Shown here: piece by piece, positions 43,043 through 52,873 of the stretch
Layout of the letters: each line of letters begins with the position of its first letter
How positions within the stretch are numbered: the first letter of the stretch is position 1
Notes under the pieces: generated by a model
What the model saw: the letters and a program-made list of their open reading frames with translations, nothing else
Databases searched by the model: none
Told to the model about the DNA's origin: nothing
Translations under genes and position numbers: made by a program
NCBI GenBank assembly: GCA_018817165.1
Contig: JAHITY010000006.1
Span: 1-54,934 of the forward strand
Source of the DNA: Candidatus Omnitrophota bacterium
GTDB taxonomy: Bacteria; Omnitrophota; Gorgyraeia; B26-G9
DNA: 54,934 nt
Reading direction: 5' to 3'

Positions 43043-46000
43043 CTAATTAGCAGTATAAGTTGCTGGTATATTAAAATCATACCCTCCGGTACAAGCAGCT
43101 ATTGCGTAAAAAGATGTGTCGATAAAGCGTTCCCATTCACCTGCCTTTGCCGTATCAGACTCGACCCAGTCTATCCAGCCAAAATCTGTATGCCATAATC
43201 CGCTGTTAAATGCCCAGTCTCTGGCATCCTCTACATATTCATTTTGGCCAAGGTCCAGCCAGACAAGCATTGCCTGAAAAGAAAATCCCGGAGATTTACG
43301 TTCACTGCCCCATGTATCATTCCAGACAACAGCACCAAAATCATCACCTGCTGTTTTTATCTGAAATTTATTATGAATCCACTCCCCGACAATCTGCTGT
43401 CCTACTCCTGTTGCCGGAAGATCAAGCATCTGCGGGGCATAACTCATCCATTCATGCCCTTGAGGGAATTGCGGTATATCATTACCGTCTATCACTCCCC
43501 ACCACACTCCGTAATCAGGATCTGACGGATCGCTGACATAAAGTTTTGTATTTATTCCGTCGAGTACTGCATTTGCCGCATTATGAAATCGCTGTGCACT
43601 AACATTATCAGAACTTTGCACTGCCCAGGTTTCTGCTGCTCGCAAAGCCTGATAAGAAAAAGCATTATCCGATGTCCATCGCCAGTCGCTTGTGCGATAA
43701 TTGTATACGCCTGAGCCAGTAGAAACTTCATATAGTTCCAATCCGCCGTTTATCAGTCCGTCAGCCCCCTGCAGGGTTATTAGAAACTCTGCGGCAAGCC
43801 GCATTGACTCTTTACGCGCGGCATCGGCATCATCAAAACCCAAAGCATAAAAGCCCAGCATTACCTCAGCTGTCTGAGTTGGGGATTTAGACAATGCTTC
43901 CGTATTATATGGCGCACTGGTATTACCTATATCACCGGCAGTTTCATAACCATACTGGTTAAACCAGCCGCCGTCATAAAGCCTGATGCCAGGGCTCATA
44001 ACTTCAAAATCATTGGCTGCTGTATCTTGCATACGAACTAGATAATATGCCGCCATTCTTGCAGACAGTAAAGACAAATTATCCTGTACCTTATCTCCGG
44101 CCTTGGCTAAGCCCAAGATCGCTAGCCCCATTTCTCGGGGTACTACCCATGTCGGATCTCCGGGCACATCATTGATCGCACCATAGCCAACCGGATTATC
44201 ACCATCAAGATACTGGCATCCGCGAATATGTTTTGCCTCCGCAGGAGTAAGGTAAGATTCGTTATCCCACTCATTATCAAAAAATAAACCGCTTACTACC
44301 GCATTATCTGTACCGGTAGCGGTAATCCTGAATATTACTGAGCCGCTGATATTCCAGAAAAGATACACTCCTTCAGTAAAATCTTCATCAATATCACGGC
44401 TGTCTAACAATTGTCCACTTGATGCATCCAATACTTCGATCCTCTGTCGGCGAATTGATGACTGCCAGTCCAGAAAATACAGCCCAACCTGACGCATTAT
44501 CCTATCAGTTATATTTACTTGGATATCAAAACTAGAGGCTCCATACCAGCAGCCGGCTATCCGATCTTCTCCTGATGCTTTTTCCAGCGCGCTTTCATCA
44601 GTAGTTGATGAATCCCAGATCCATTGGGCGTATCCATTGGTACTGACCTGGGCATATGCGGGATAACTGAAACTATCTCCGATTATGTTGTATCCCTCAT
44701 GACCATAGCCGCTTGGCAAATACCAATCATTTTGTTTCCAACTACCCTTTCTCGTAGTATCCCTCCTAATAAATGATGCCGAACTAGACGCTATCTGATT
44801 GACTGTAAGCAAAGCATCCTGACTAGTTACACTACTGTAATCATTAATTACTGTTACTTTATATAAACAACCATTATCTGATAACGATCTTACAGGAGTT
44901 GTATAGCTGGCTGCGGTTGCTCCATCTATCAATACATCATCTTTATACCATTGATATGTCATTGGATCACTGCCATTTGCGGTTACATTAAAAGATGCTG
45001 CCTGCCCTTCAAATATCGTAATATCTTCAGGCTGTGATATTATACTAGGAGCGACACCAATAACCCCTCCGGATTCTCCAAAAAATAATCCGTTGATAAT
45101 TGCATTATCTCCACTGGTTTTATTTACTCGGATAATCACTGATCCGCTGATATCCCATACAAGATATGCCCCGCCATTAAAAGAAGTATTTAAACTTCGA
45201 GTATCTAATACTGCTCCACTATCTGCATTAACGACTTCTACTGTCTGCCGGCGCACTGTTGAATCCCAATCTAAACAATAGATTGCCACTTGATGTGTTT
45301 GACCATCTGTTATATTTACATTAATATCAAAACTATCTGAACCATACCAACATCCGGCTATACGACCAGAACCATCTGCTTTTTCTAATGCCCTGACTTC
45401 ACTTGTTGCTGAATTCCACACCCACTGCACACTACCGCTATTACTTATCTGAGCATAGGAAGGATAATTCACGCTATCACCAATTACATTATATCCTTCA
45501 GCACCATATGTTCCAATCCAGTTGCCCTGCGTTGTAATATCACTATTTACAAATACTGCTGCAGCATTGCCTGCGGAATTTACACTCAGTACTGCTACGC
45601 TGCTGGTGATTAGTCCATAATCATTACTTACTGAAACTTTAAAACTTGCGCCATCATCTGATAAAGCAGCTGATGCTATTGTATGACTTGATGCTGTAGC
45701 TCCATCAATCAAAACATCATCTCTATACCATTGATATGTTAATGGATTACTGCCGCTGGCTGTAACATTAAATGTCACAGTTTGTCCTTCGATGACTGTC
45801 ATAGCTTCAGGCTGTGCTGTTATGCTTGGTGCTATTCCTGCAATATTTCCACCAAAAAATATTCCGCTTACAACTGTATTATCTGTTCCTGTTTGAGTAA
45901 TTCTAATAATTACTGATCCGCTAATATTCCATGCCAAATACACTCCATTAGTAAATGCGTTATTCAGTTCCTGGATATCTAATACCGCTTTGCTTACTGC

Positions 46001-49000
46001 ATCCAAAACTTCTACTCTCTGTCTGCGCGCTGATGACTCCCAATCAAGGCAATATATTGCCATTTGATGGGTTTGACCATCAGTTATGTTTACTTGTATA
46101 TCCTGGCTGGGCGATCCATACCAGCATCCGGCAATTCGATCACTGCCTAAAACTTTTTCTAAAGCACTTGCATTTGTTGTCGCTGAATTCCACACCCACT
46201 GCCCGCTGTTGCTTCGACTAACTTGGGCATATGATGGATAGTTTACTGTATCTCCGATTACATTATATCCATCTGCCCCATACTGTCCGATCCAGTTGCC
46301 CTGAGTTGCAATATCACTATTTATAAATACTGCCGCAGCATTGCCAGCTGGATCTACATTTAATACTGCTTCATTACTGGTGATTGTTCCATAATCATTT
46401 GTAATTGTCACTTTAAAACTTAATCCATTATCTGCAAGAACTGCCGCTGGAGTTGTATAGCTTGATGCTGTTGCCCCATCAATAATAATATCATCTCTAT
46501 ACCATTGATAAGTTAATGGATCACTGCCATTTGCCGTAACATTAAAAACAGCTGATTGTCCTTCTATAATAGTTACCCCTTCAGGTTCGGTTATGATACT
46601 TGGGGCTACACCAGCAATCCCTGGTCCGCCAAAAAATACTCCGCTGATTACTGCATTATCTCCACTAGTTTTAATTAATCGGATAATCACTGATCCACTA
46701 ATATTCCAAACAAGATAAATTCCATCATCAAAAGATGTATTTATTACTTGTGTATCTAAAACTGCTTGATTACCAGCATCCAAGATTTGCACTGTCTGCC
46801 TACGCGCTGTTGAACTCCAGTCTAAACAATATATTCCCACCTGCTGCGTTTGACCATCAGTTATGCTTACATTAATATCAAAACTGCTAAAGCCATACCA
46901 GCATCCAGCTATCCTATCTGTCCCTGCTGCCTTTTCCAATGCCCTGACTTCACTTGTTGATGAATTCCACACCCACTGCGCACTGCCGCTATTACTTACC
47001 TGAGCATTTGATGGATAATTCACGCTATCACCAATTACATTATATCCATCTACTCCATATGCTCCAATCCAGTTGCCCTGAGTTGTTGTATCTCTCTTAA
47101 CAAACTCAGCAATACCTGCCGCACCTTGATACAAAACAGAGATATTTACATATGCAATTTCAGATGTATCTATTCCATCTGAAGCAATATAAGAAAACTC
47201 ATCTACACCAAAATAATCAGAATTTGGGGTATATATTAAATCAGGAAATGTTCCACTTAAAGTACCATATTGAGGTTGAGTCAATATGGTATAAATTAAG
47301 TCATCCCCATCATCATCTGATGCTGTCAAAGAAAATGCTATTGTTTCATTTTTATTCAGCTCAATGCTTTGATCATTAGCCACTGGAACCTGATTATAAC
47401 CACTAAAAACATTTAAAACATAAACGTCAGAAGATGTCCCATTAATACTTACTCTGTAGTAACGCCTGGATGTTATAGGACGACCGCCAGTCTGGGTACC
47501 ATTATCAATCCAAACAGTACGACCATATAAAGATGCTTTTATATCACTTGATACAGCACGCCAATTAATATTATCTTCACTGCATTCAACAGTATACGTC
47601 AAACCCGGATATCCATCCCAGCTTAAGGTTACAAATCCAGTATCTTGATCAAAAACAGCACTCGGAGTCCAAAGTTGTTTGTATAGATCATAAGCGCTTC
47701 TTAACTGTCGCAGAAACGGACTCTGTGTTCCATTACCTTGTGAGCAAATCCCAAACCATTCTTCATGAGCAAAATGATCCGGCATTATTCCCCAATAAAA
47801 CTGCGGAGCTATTTCCTGTATCCAAGGAGAATCATATTCGCTCTGGGCTTTCCACCATTCATCTGTCCATTCAAAGATAATACCGCCGAGTATATTCCCT
47901 TCACCCGGAGTTGTGCTCCCATTATATGCAATCGCCTTCCAGCCGCCAAAATGATGCTGTTTTTGTTCCAGCTCATTAATGCCCTGGTCTTGATGATAAG
48001 CATCTGCGCCATATTCAGATATTATTAATGGGCGATCTATTTTTTCTTGCGCTTCCCTTAAGTATGAAACTCCCACTCCAAACCGGTCTGTATAATGATT
48101 AGTGGCGATAATATCCAATTCCGGAGCATATTGCGCATAATATTCCACCAATCCTAAATTTAAATTACCCACTGCCACGGGATGATCAGGATCAATTTCA
48201 TGAATCATCAAAGCAACTTCATTTAAAAACTCTGCATATGCCTGCGGCTCATCAGCAGCATTTGTTCTTGTGGCATTAATCCCATTGTACTCAGATGCCA
48301 TATTGTTTTCATTACCCAATACCCACATCAATACATATGGCTCATCCTTATGGTCTAAGACCATTTGGCGCACAACTTCCTTTATTGCTGCCCGATGTTC
48401 GGGATTGGTATAATCAGTTCCTTCTTCCCAGCTCGCACCGGAGCCAATGGTATACCCGCCAAAGAAATCAGCCATCATTACCATGATTCCGTATCGCGCA
48501 TACATTTGTCTTAATAAAATTTTATTAAATTCATCCGACTGATAAGTTTTATTATCCGCTCCGGCATAATGAAAAAATCTAATACTATTACATCCCATAT
48601 CTTTGAGTAATTGAAAATCTCCGATTTTCGGTTCATCAGCATCTTGCAGATTATTTTTATTTAAATCAACCCACGCTTCTTCAGCTGCATCAATTAAGCC
48701 ATTATCATTTGTGTCCAGCCATTGCCAAGCTGTCTGATCATCAGCGACCATTCCGACTTTGGTTGGCGAATATGTAATACCCTTGATTTTAAATGGTTTA
48801 TTATCAACTCTCATCTGCCAGGAATCATCCGAACGCTTGATTACTTGAACCCGTCCGGTTCCGCGAACTTCCAAATCAGTAGCTATTACTTTTTCTACAG
48901 ACCGATCAATTCTATCTTGCAAAGTATATTCCGTAAATGCTCCAGCACTTGCGGTAAAAATATCATCACTTATATCGCTATCATATCCATTTTCAATTGT

Positions 49001-50440
49001 GATCTTAGCATTAATAAGTTCATAGCCGATCTCAGGATGTTCTGTAGTTAAACGGGAAATCGCATCTATTGCTCTAATCCCCGGATACCAATAAATATTT
49101 TCAAAGGGATTATAGGCTTGAGTATATGGGAAATGCACAATCAATGCTTTATAAGCTTTTATGGCATGCTGATATTGCCCGCAATTTTCTAAAGCCAAAG
49201 CAGTATAGAATAGTTTTTCACCCAGCTGGACATTAATCGCAGTTGCCCATTTGAAAAAGTCAGCCCAGGGATCTGCACTATTAATAAAATTCCAAACATC
49301 TCCATCCAGTTTTCCGCTGGATAAATATTCCTGATATCTTGGATCGAGTAATACACTTTCTGAGTTTGGATATATGCCTTCTCCCACTGCTGCTGACAAT
49401 CCCACTGGATTATTTAGTTCATAATTATAAGTCCCTGTTCCTTGATTTGAAAATGTTCCATAATTTTCATAGTTGACTGGAAATTCTGTTCCTGTGTCAT
49501 ACAAGTCATAGTTAGCAACTGGAGTTAAAAGGCAAACTTTGTTTACGCCGTTTAATGTCCCATAACAAACAATCTGACCTAGATCATTAATCGCTCTAGC
49601 CAATGTTAATACCCATCCAGAGTTTTGGGGGATTAAATCATTAATATCCTTTATTATTCCTGCCTCATATATTGAGGCATGGCCATTAGAACTTCCCACG
49701 ATTATATCCGAGTTATTGATTGAATTTGAATCAAGATCTATGGAAATTTCTTCCCCATCTGATAATCTTATGGTATTTAATCCAACTATTTCTTTATTAT
49801 CGTTTATATCTTTCGTCTGAGATGAAAGTATTTCAAGCGATTGATCATAATCCCAATAGCAACCGCCTGCCCATCCCCCGCCGTTGATAGAACTCGCCAG
49901 CCTATTTCCAACAATATCTTCTGTATTGTTTATGGCTGAAACCCAGTAAGTGATCGTAGTAGAAGTAGGCGGGGCAACTATTGAGTACGATTCGTCTACT
50001 ACTGCAAAATTCCCGTCTTCCCAATATCCGACAGTACCATTTTGGCCTCCCGCGATCTTACCTGATTCATTTATATCACTAGCATAACACCCCTCTTCTA
50101 TCCCTTCAATATTCAAGTATGTTAAAGAATTGTTTTGCCATAAAAATGCTTTCACGTTATCTGTATGAGGGGTGCCAATATGGCCTACTACCTGACCTGA
50201 TTCATTAATAGCCATAGCTAAGCCTTGAGAATCACTTATCACAGTTTCAATCCCTTGATCCCAAAGTACCGGCTTCAATACTCCCTGATAGTTTTCTCTG
50301 CCGACAATCTGTGCATTATTATTAATATCAACCGGCTCCCAATCCCCTAAATCGCGGATTTCGTATTCAGCGGCAAAAACATTAATGTTAAGGAGTAAAA
50401 GAAAAGTTATAATTGCCGCGGTAAATATATTATTTTTCAT
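43043..50440 (-). CDS. Giant secreted multidomain protein with GH2-like catalytic domain
   Basis: A 2465-residue secreted protein. The ATG at 50440 is chosen because it follows AAAGGAAAT and opens a clear signal peptide (MKNNIFTAAIITFLLLLNIN). In order: HAF-type repeats (AINESGQVVGH, FLWQNNSLTYL); a short TPR-like part near 49,150; a GH2-like TIM barrel (about 48,900-47,700) with acid/base Glu in VLGNENNM and nucleophile Glu in PLIISEYGADAY; a beta domain; a cadherin-like domain (VANDQSIELNKNETIAFSL); four units of a putative carbohydrate-binding domain separated by three Ig-like domains; and a C-terminal alpha/alpha-barrel-like domain (about 44,265-43,043). It probably degrades an external polysaccharide; beta-glucuronidase, galactosidase or mannosidase activity cannot be told apart. 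It has no PEP-CTERM or LPXTG tail and no -AI ending. Confidence 0.85.
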   Translation of the reverse strand: MKNNIFTAAIITFLLLLNINVFAAEYEIRDLGDWEPVDINNNAQIVGRENYQGVLKPVLWDQGIETVISDSQGLAMAINESGQVVGHIGTPHTDNVKAFLWQNNSLTYLNIEGIEEGCYASDINESGKIAGGQNGTVGYWEDGNFAVVDESYSIVAPPTSTTITYWVSAINNTEDIVGNRLASSINGGGWAGGCYWDYDQSLEILSSQTKDINDNKEIVGLNTIRLSDGEEISIDLDSNSINNSDIIVGSSNGHASIYEAGIIKDINDLIPQNSGWVLTLARAINDLGQIVCYGTLNGVNKVCLLTPVANYDLYDTGTEFPVNYENYGTFSNQGTGTYNYELNNPVGLSAAVGEGIYPNSESVLLDPRYQEYLSSGKLDGDVWNFINSADPWADFFKWATAINVQLGEKLFYTALALENCGQYQHAIKAYKALIVHFPYTQAYNPFENIYWYPGIRAIDAISRLTTEHPEIGYELINAKITIENGYDSDISDDIFTASAGAFTEYTLQDRIDRSVEKVIATDLEVRGTGRVQVIKRSDDSWQMRVDNKPFKIKGITYSPTKVGMVADDQTAWQWLDTNDNGLIDAAEEAWVDLNKNNLQDADEPKIGDFQLLKDMGCNSIRFFHYAGADNKTYQSDEFNKILLRQMYARYGIMVMMADFFGGYTIGSGASWEEGTDYTNPEHRAAIKEVVRQMVLDHKDEPYVLMWVLGNENNMASEYNGINATRTNAADEPQAYAEFLNEVALMIHEIDPDHPVAVGNLNLGLVEYYAQYAPELDIIATNHYTDRFGVGVSYLREAQEKIDRPLIISEYGADAYHQDQGINELEQKQHHFGGWKAIAYNGSTTPGEGNILGGIIFEWTDEWWKAQSEYDSPWIQEIAPQFYWGIMPDHFAHEEWFGICSQGNGTQSPFLRQLRSAYDLYKQLWTPSAVFDQDTGFVTLSWDGYPGLTYTVECSEDNINWRAVSSDIKASLYGRTVWIDNGTQTGGRPITSRRYYRVSINGTSSDVYVLNVFSGYNQVPVANDQSIELNKNETIAFSLTASDDDGDDLIYTILTQPQYGTLSGTFPDLIYTPNSDYFGVDEFSYIASDGIDTSEIAYVNISVLYQGAAGIAEFVKRDTTTQGNWIGAYGVDGYNVIGDSVNYPSNAQVSNSGSAQWVWNSSTSEVRALEKAAGTDRIAGCWYGFSSFDINVSITDGQTQQVGIYCLDWSSTARRQTVQILDAGNQAVLDTQVINTSFDDGIYLVWNISGSVIIRLIKTSGDNAVISGVFFGGPGIAGVAPSIITEPEGVTIIEGQSAVFNVTANGSDPLTYQWYRDDIIIDGATASSYTTPAAVLADNGLSFKVTITNDYGTITSNEAVLNVDPAGNAAAVFINSDIATQGNWIGQYGADGYNVIGDTVNYPSYAQVSRSNSGQWVWNSATTNASALEKVLGSDRIAGCWYGSPSQDIQVNITDGQTHQMAIYCLDWESSARRQRVEVLDAVSKAVLDIQELNNAFTNGVYLAWNISGSVIIRITQTGTDNTVVSGIFFGGNIAGIAPSITAQPEAMTVIEGQTVTFNVTASGSNPLTYQWYRDDVLIDGATASSHTIASAALSDDGASFKVSVSNDYGLITSSVAVLSVNSAGNAAAVFVNSDITTQGNWIGTYGAEGYNVIGDSVNYPSYAQISNSGSVQWVWNSATSEVRALEKADGSGRIAGCWYGSDSFDINVNITDGQTHQVAIYCLDWDSTVRRQTVEVVNADSGAVLDTRSLNTSFNGGAYLVWDISGSVIIRVNKTSGDNAIINGLFFGESGGVIGVAPSIISQPEDITIFEGQAASFNVTANGSDPMTYQWYKDDVLIDGATAASYTTPVRSLSDNGCLYKVTVINDYSSVTSQDALLTVNQIASSSASFIRRDTTRKGSWKQNDWYLPSGYGHEGYNIIGDSFSYPAYAQVSTNGYAQWIWDSSTTDESALEKASGEDRIAGCWYGASSFDIQVNITDRIMRQVGLYFLDWQSSIRRQRIEVLDASSGQLLDSRDIDEDFTEGVYLFWNISGSVIFRITATGTDNAVVSGLFFDNEWDNESYLTPAEAKHIRGCQYLDGDNPVGYGAINDVPGDPTWVVPREMGLAILGLAKAGDKVQDNLSLLSARMAAYYLVRMQDTAANDFEVMSPGIRLYDGGWFNQYGYETAGDIGNTSAPYNTEALSKSPTQTAEVMLGFYALGFDDADAARKESMRLAAEFLITLQGADGLINGGLELYEVSTGSGVYNYRTSDWRWTSDNAFSYQALRAAETWAVQSSDNVSAQRFHNAANAVLDGINTKLYVSDPSDPDYGVWWGVIDGNDIPQFPQGHEWMSYAPQMLDLPATGVGQQIVGEWIHNKFQIKTAGDDFGAVVWNDTWGSERKSPGFSFQAMLVWLDLGQNEYVEDARDWAFNSGLWHTDFGWIDWVESDTAKAGEWERFIDTSFYAIAACTGGYDFNIPATYTAN
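44265..47105 (-). repeat. Four long internal repeats with three Ig-like spacers
   Basis: A unit of about 480 bases occurs four times with a period of about 775 bases (near 47,105, 46,330, 45,550 and 44,775). In protein each unit reads QGNWIG.YG..GYNVIGD, then Q.VWNS, RIAGCWYG, NITDGQT, YCLDW, then WNISGSVIIR. The spacers are Ig-like (EGQ...FNVTA.GS.PLTYQWY). Close DNA similarity indicates recent duplication and possible copy-number change by recombination. The last unit is the most divergent. Confidence 0.9.
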
Positions 50441-50480
50441 AAGTATTTCCTTTATATTGAGGGATAATGAATTAAAAAAA

Positions 50481-50523
50481 ATTGCCATGGAATATAGCTT
50501 TCCATAGCAATGTGTAAATTATA
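50481..50523 (-). promoter_or_regulatory. Promoter -10 and leader hairpin of the giant GH2-like gene
   Basis: TATAAT (50523-50518) is followed after six bases by a 12-base stem (50511-50500 with 50492-50481, one T-G wobble on the minus strand) and then eight T. The -35 region is poor (TGGTAA at 50546-50541). The ribosome site AAAGGAAAT and ATG follow about 30 bases later. The stem is shared with the decayed copy. In 50524-50819 no gene is seen, only AT-rich sequence and one unplaced motif near 50,615. Confidence 0.55.
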
Positions 50524-50819
50524 GCTGATTTTAGAGGGAATTACCAGGTTTTTATAAAAAATCATACCTAAAGTAAGAGTATTATAAAAGCAGGAAGAGG
50601 AAGTTCAGGATAAATGTACCGTACTTTTCGTGGCACTTGATAATATTATAATTTTATCTTATAAGCTTAACTGTTGGTATAACCTGATCAATGCCATGCC
50701 CGAATAAACATTATTAAGGCAATACATAAAAGAACTCATCCAAAGCATTAACCATTTCTTTATGAATTGACTATTACCTCTATTTAACGACTTTCTTCTA
50801 CATCCATGATTCAATACTC

Positions 50820-51005
50820 TTATAATCGAAACATAAAATCCATATAGGAATCATTGAAACGATGAGACATTCGCTTGTAGTATCGGCCCATATACATCAT
50901 TGAAATCCCTGTGAGAATAAACATAAACGCAACCATAAATGCCAGTATTTGAGGAAATAAAATCAAAATTATTCCTGCCAAAACATACATCAATCCTATT
51001 ATCAT
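50820..51005 (-). CDS. Small two-helix membrane protein
   Basis: A 61-residue protein, almost all membrane: IIGLMYVLAGIILILFP then ILAFMVAFMFILTGISMMYM, with a short charged tail (RYYKRMSHRFNDSYMDFMF). It has an AAGGAGGG ribosome site. It resembles the small unnamed DUF3096/DUF308-like families, but no function can be given. It lies 14 bases after another small membrane protein gene. Confidence 0.7.
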   Translation of the reverse strand: MIIGLMYVLAGIILILFPQILAFMVAFMFILTGISMMYMGRYYKRMSHRFNDSYMDFMFRL

Positions 51006-51019
51006 AATACCCTCCTTTG

Positions 51020-51163
51020 CTAATTTGCGGGTCTGCTAGAGTTCAGCTTTTTAAGCTCCTCGACAACCTGATCAAGTTTCGAAAGGATAATCCAGGGCAA
51101 AAATAACCACATGATACCTAAAATTAGTCCTATTATCCAAGCCAGCATAATAAATATCTCCAT
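51020..51163 (-). CDS. Small single-pass membrane protein
   Basis: A 47-codon frame: ATG at 51163 behind a GGAGAAG ribosome site, a long hydrophobic helix (IMLAWIIGLILGIMWLFLPW) and a polar helix (SKLDQVVEELKKLN). The stop lies 14 bases before the next small gene, whose ribosome site follows directly. The amphipathic tail after the helix suggests a membrane-anchored coiled coil. Function unknown. Confidence 0.65.
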   Translation of the reverse strand: MEIFIMLAWIIGLILGIMWLFLPWIILSKLDQVVEELKKLNSSRPAN

Positions 51164-51285
51164 CCGTTTTACTTCTCCTTTTTATAATTTAATATTCCTA
51201 ATCTTTTCTTTGATAACATTTAATATTTAACTTGTTTTAACTTTTACTCATTCACTATTTCAAATGATTACTAATATTCTGATTG

Positions 51286-52224
51286 CTATACTCTTTTTTG
51301 TTCTATTATTATTTTCGAAAAAAGTTCTTCCGCATCCTGACGACGGCATAATTCCCTTTGGGGATTCATAACAGCTGCGGCCCCTGCAGCAATACCAAAT
51401 AGGACTGCGTCCCTCAAACTTTTCCCCTGTTCCAGATTTAAAATTATGCCCCCCACCATACTATCGCCGGCACCAACCTTGCTTTTAATCGGGACTATTG
51501 GCGTCCGAAAATGTTCGTAACCATTATTTGTAACCAACAAAGCTCCTCCAGCTCCCAGCGAGACAACAACAACTTCGCATTGCTCCTCTTTAATAAATTT
51601 CATAGCTGCTTTTTTTAATTCCGCCTCATTACTTATCTCCTGTTTTGTTAGTTCCGCTAATTCTCTAACATTTGGTTTAAGAAGATAAACCCCTGAACGG
51701 GCGGCTAAATGAAGAGCCTCACCGGAAGTATCTACAATAATACGTGCACCTTTATCTTTTGCAATAATGGCTGCTCTGGCATAAAAATCATCCGGCACGC
51801 CCGGAGGCAAACTGCCGCTGGCTACGATGTAATCAGATTTTGAGACAACCGAAGATAATTTATCCAGACACATTTTCCATTCATTTTCTTTCAAATGCGG
51901 TCCGGGCAGATCAAAACGAAATTGATTGCCGGAAAGCTTTTCTTCCACAATAAGATTTTCTCTGGTTAATTCTTTAATCAGTATCGGCTCATGTTTTATT
52001 TTCCCCTTCTCTAGAAGTTGCTGAAGCATTTCTCCGTACAACCCGCCTGATGTATATAAAGCCAAGGATTCTCCTCCTAATCTTTTAATAGCGCGGGAAA
52101 CATTAATACCGCCGCCTCCCGGTTCATAAAAAGGTTCTTTACAGCGTAATTTATTATCCGGGACAACATGAGCAACGCTTGAGCTCGCATCAACGCAAGG
52201 ATTAATTGTTAAAGTAATTATCAT
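51286..52224 (-). CDS. pfkB: PfkB-family 6-phosphofructokinase/hexose-phosphate kinase
   Basis: A 312-residue sugar kinase. It resembles E. coli PfkB (phosphofructokinase II) along its length: a start with NPCVDASS, PGGGGINVSRAIKRLGG (35-51), SGSLPPGVP (136-144), VDTSGEAL, LLKPNVREL and the catalytic GAGDSMVGG (251-259, base D254). The reaction is probably fructose 6-phosphate to fructose 1,6-bisphosphate with ATP; 1-phosphofructokinase or tagatose-6-phosphate kinase are close relatives and possible. It is ten bases after the site-2 protease gene and is probably co-transcribed with it. Confidence 0.88.
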   Translation of the reverse strand: MIITLTINPCVDASSSVAHVVPDNKLRCKEPFYEPGGGGINVSRAIKRLGGESLALYTSGGLYGEMLQQLLEKGKIKHEPILIKELTRENLIVEEKLSGNQFRFDLPGPHLKENEWKMCLDKLSSVVSKSDYIVASGSLPPGVPDDFYARAAIIAKDKGARIIVDTSGEALHLAARSGVYLLKPNVRELAELTKQEISNEAELKKAAMKFIKEEQCEVVVVSLGAGGALLVTNNGYEHFRTPIVPIKSKVGAGDSMVGGIILNLEQGKSLRDAVLFGIAAGAAAVMNPQRELCRRQDAEELFSKIIIEQKRV

Positions 52225-52234
52225 TTCATTGCTC

Positions 52235-52858
52235 CTATCTAAATAATACAGAAATAAAACTATAAATAATATTCTGCATAAAATTAATTAACGGATACAT
52301 CATTCCTGTAAACAGCATAAAAATAATAATAAACATTCCATAAGGTTCAATTTTGGCAAGGTTCATCTGGGCCTCTTCAGGAAGAAGCGCCATAAGAACT
52401 TTTGAGCCATCAAGAGGCGGTATCGGAATTAAGTTAAAAGCTCCCAAAATAATATTAATTCGTGCCACGGTTGTCAGTACGGTTAAAAAGACTGAGTTAG
52501 CATTAATAAATTGAAACTGTAATAAAAAAATAGCGATAATAGCCAGAAGTATATTTGTTACGCACCCGGCTAATGAAACCGCTATTAATCCGAAACGGGA
52601 TTTTTTTAAACTATAATAATCTACCGGCACTGGTTTGGCCCATCCAAACCCCACTAAAAAAAGCATTAACGTTCCTAGGGGGTCAAGATGGTCCAGGGGA
52701 TTAAGAGATAACCTGCCCGCGTTTTTCGCTGTGTCATCTCCAAACCATGAAGCTACCAGACCATGAGCCAATTCGTGAAATATGATGGAATAAAGTAATG
52801 GAAAAGCTAGTAGCACAAAAGCTGTTGGATTATTTATTAAAAGCGAAAGTAAACCCAT
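52235..52858 (-). CDS. Site-2 protease family (M50) membrane metalloprotease
   Basis: A 207-residue membrane protein with the zinc motif HELAH (28-32) in the first helix and the second motif NLIPIPPLDGSK (D150, third zinc ligand). About six membrane segments and the GFGWAKPVPVD loop are typical of short bacterial site-2 proteases without a PDZ domain. Such enzymes cut membrane-spanning regulators or remnants of signal peptides; the substrate is unknown. It lies between pfkB and a small exported protein gene in what looks like one operon. Confidence 0.9.
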   Translation of the reverse strand: MGLLSLLINNPTAFVLLAFPLLYSIIFHELAHGLVASWFGDDTAKNAGRLSLNPLDHLDPLGTLMLFLVGFGWAKPVPVDYYSLKKSRFGLIAVSLAGCVTNILLAIIAIFLLQFQFINANSVFLTVLTTVARINIILGAFNLIPIPPLDGSKVLMALLPEEAQMNLAKIEPYGMFIIIFMLFTGMMYPLINFMQNIIYSFISVLFR

Positions 52859-52873
52859 TTTATTGCTCTCCTA

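Noticed and set aside
47152-49051. Several + strand open frames opposite the giant GH2-like gene
   Set aside because: Shadow frames without ribosome sites or family features.
50613-50640. Motif TGTACCGTACTTTTCGTGGC that resembles the end of an IS21-like element
   Set aside because: No matching second end, target duplication or transposase remnant was found nearby, and the resemblance is from memory only.
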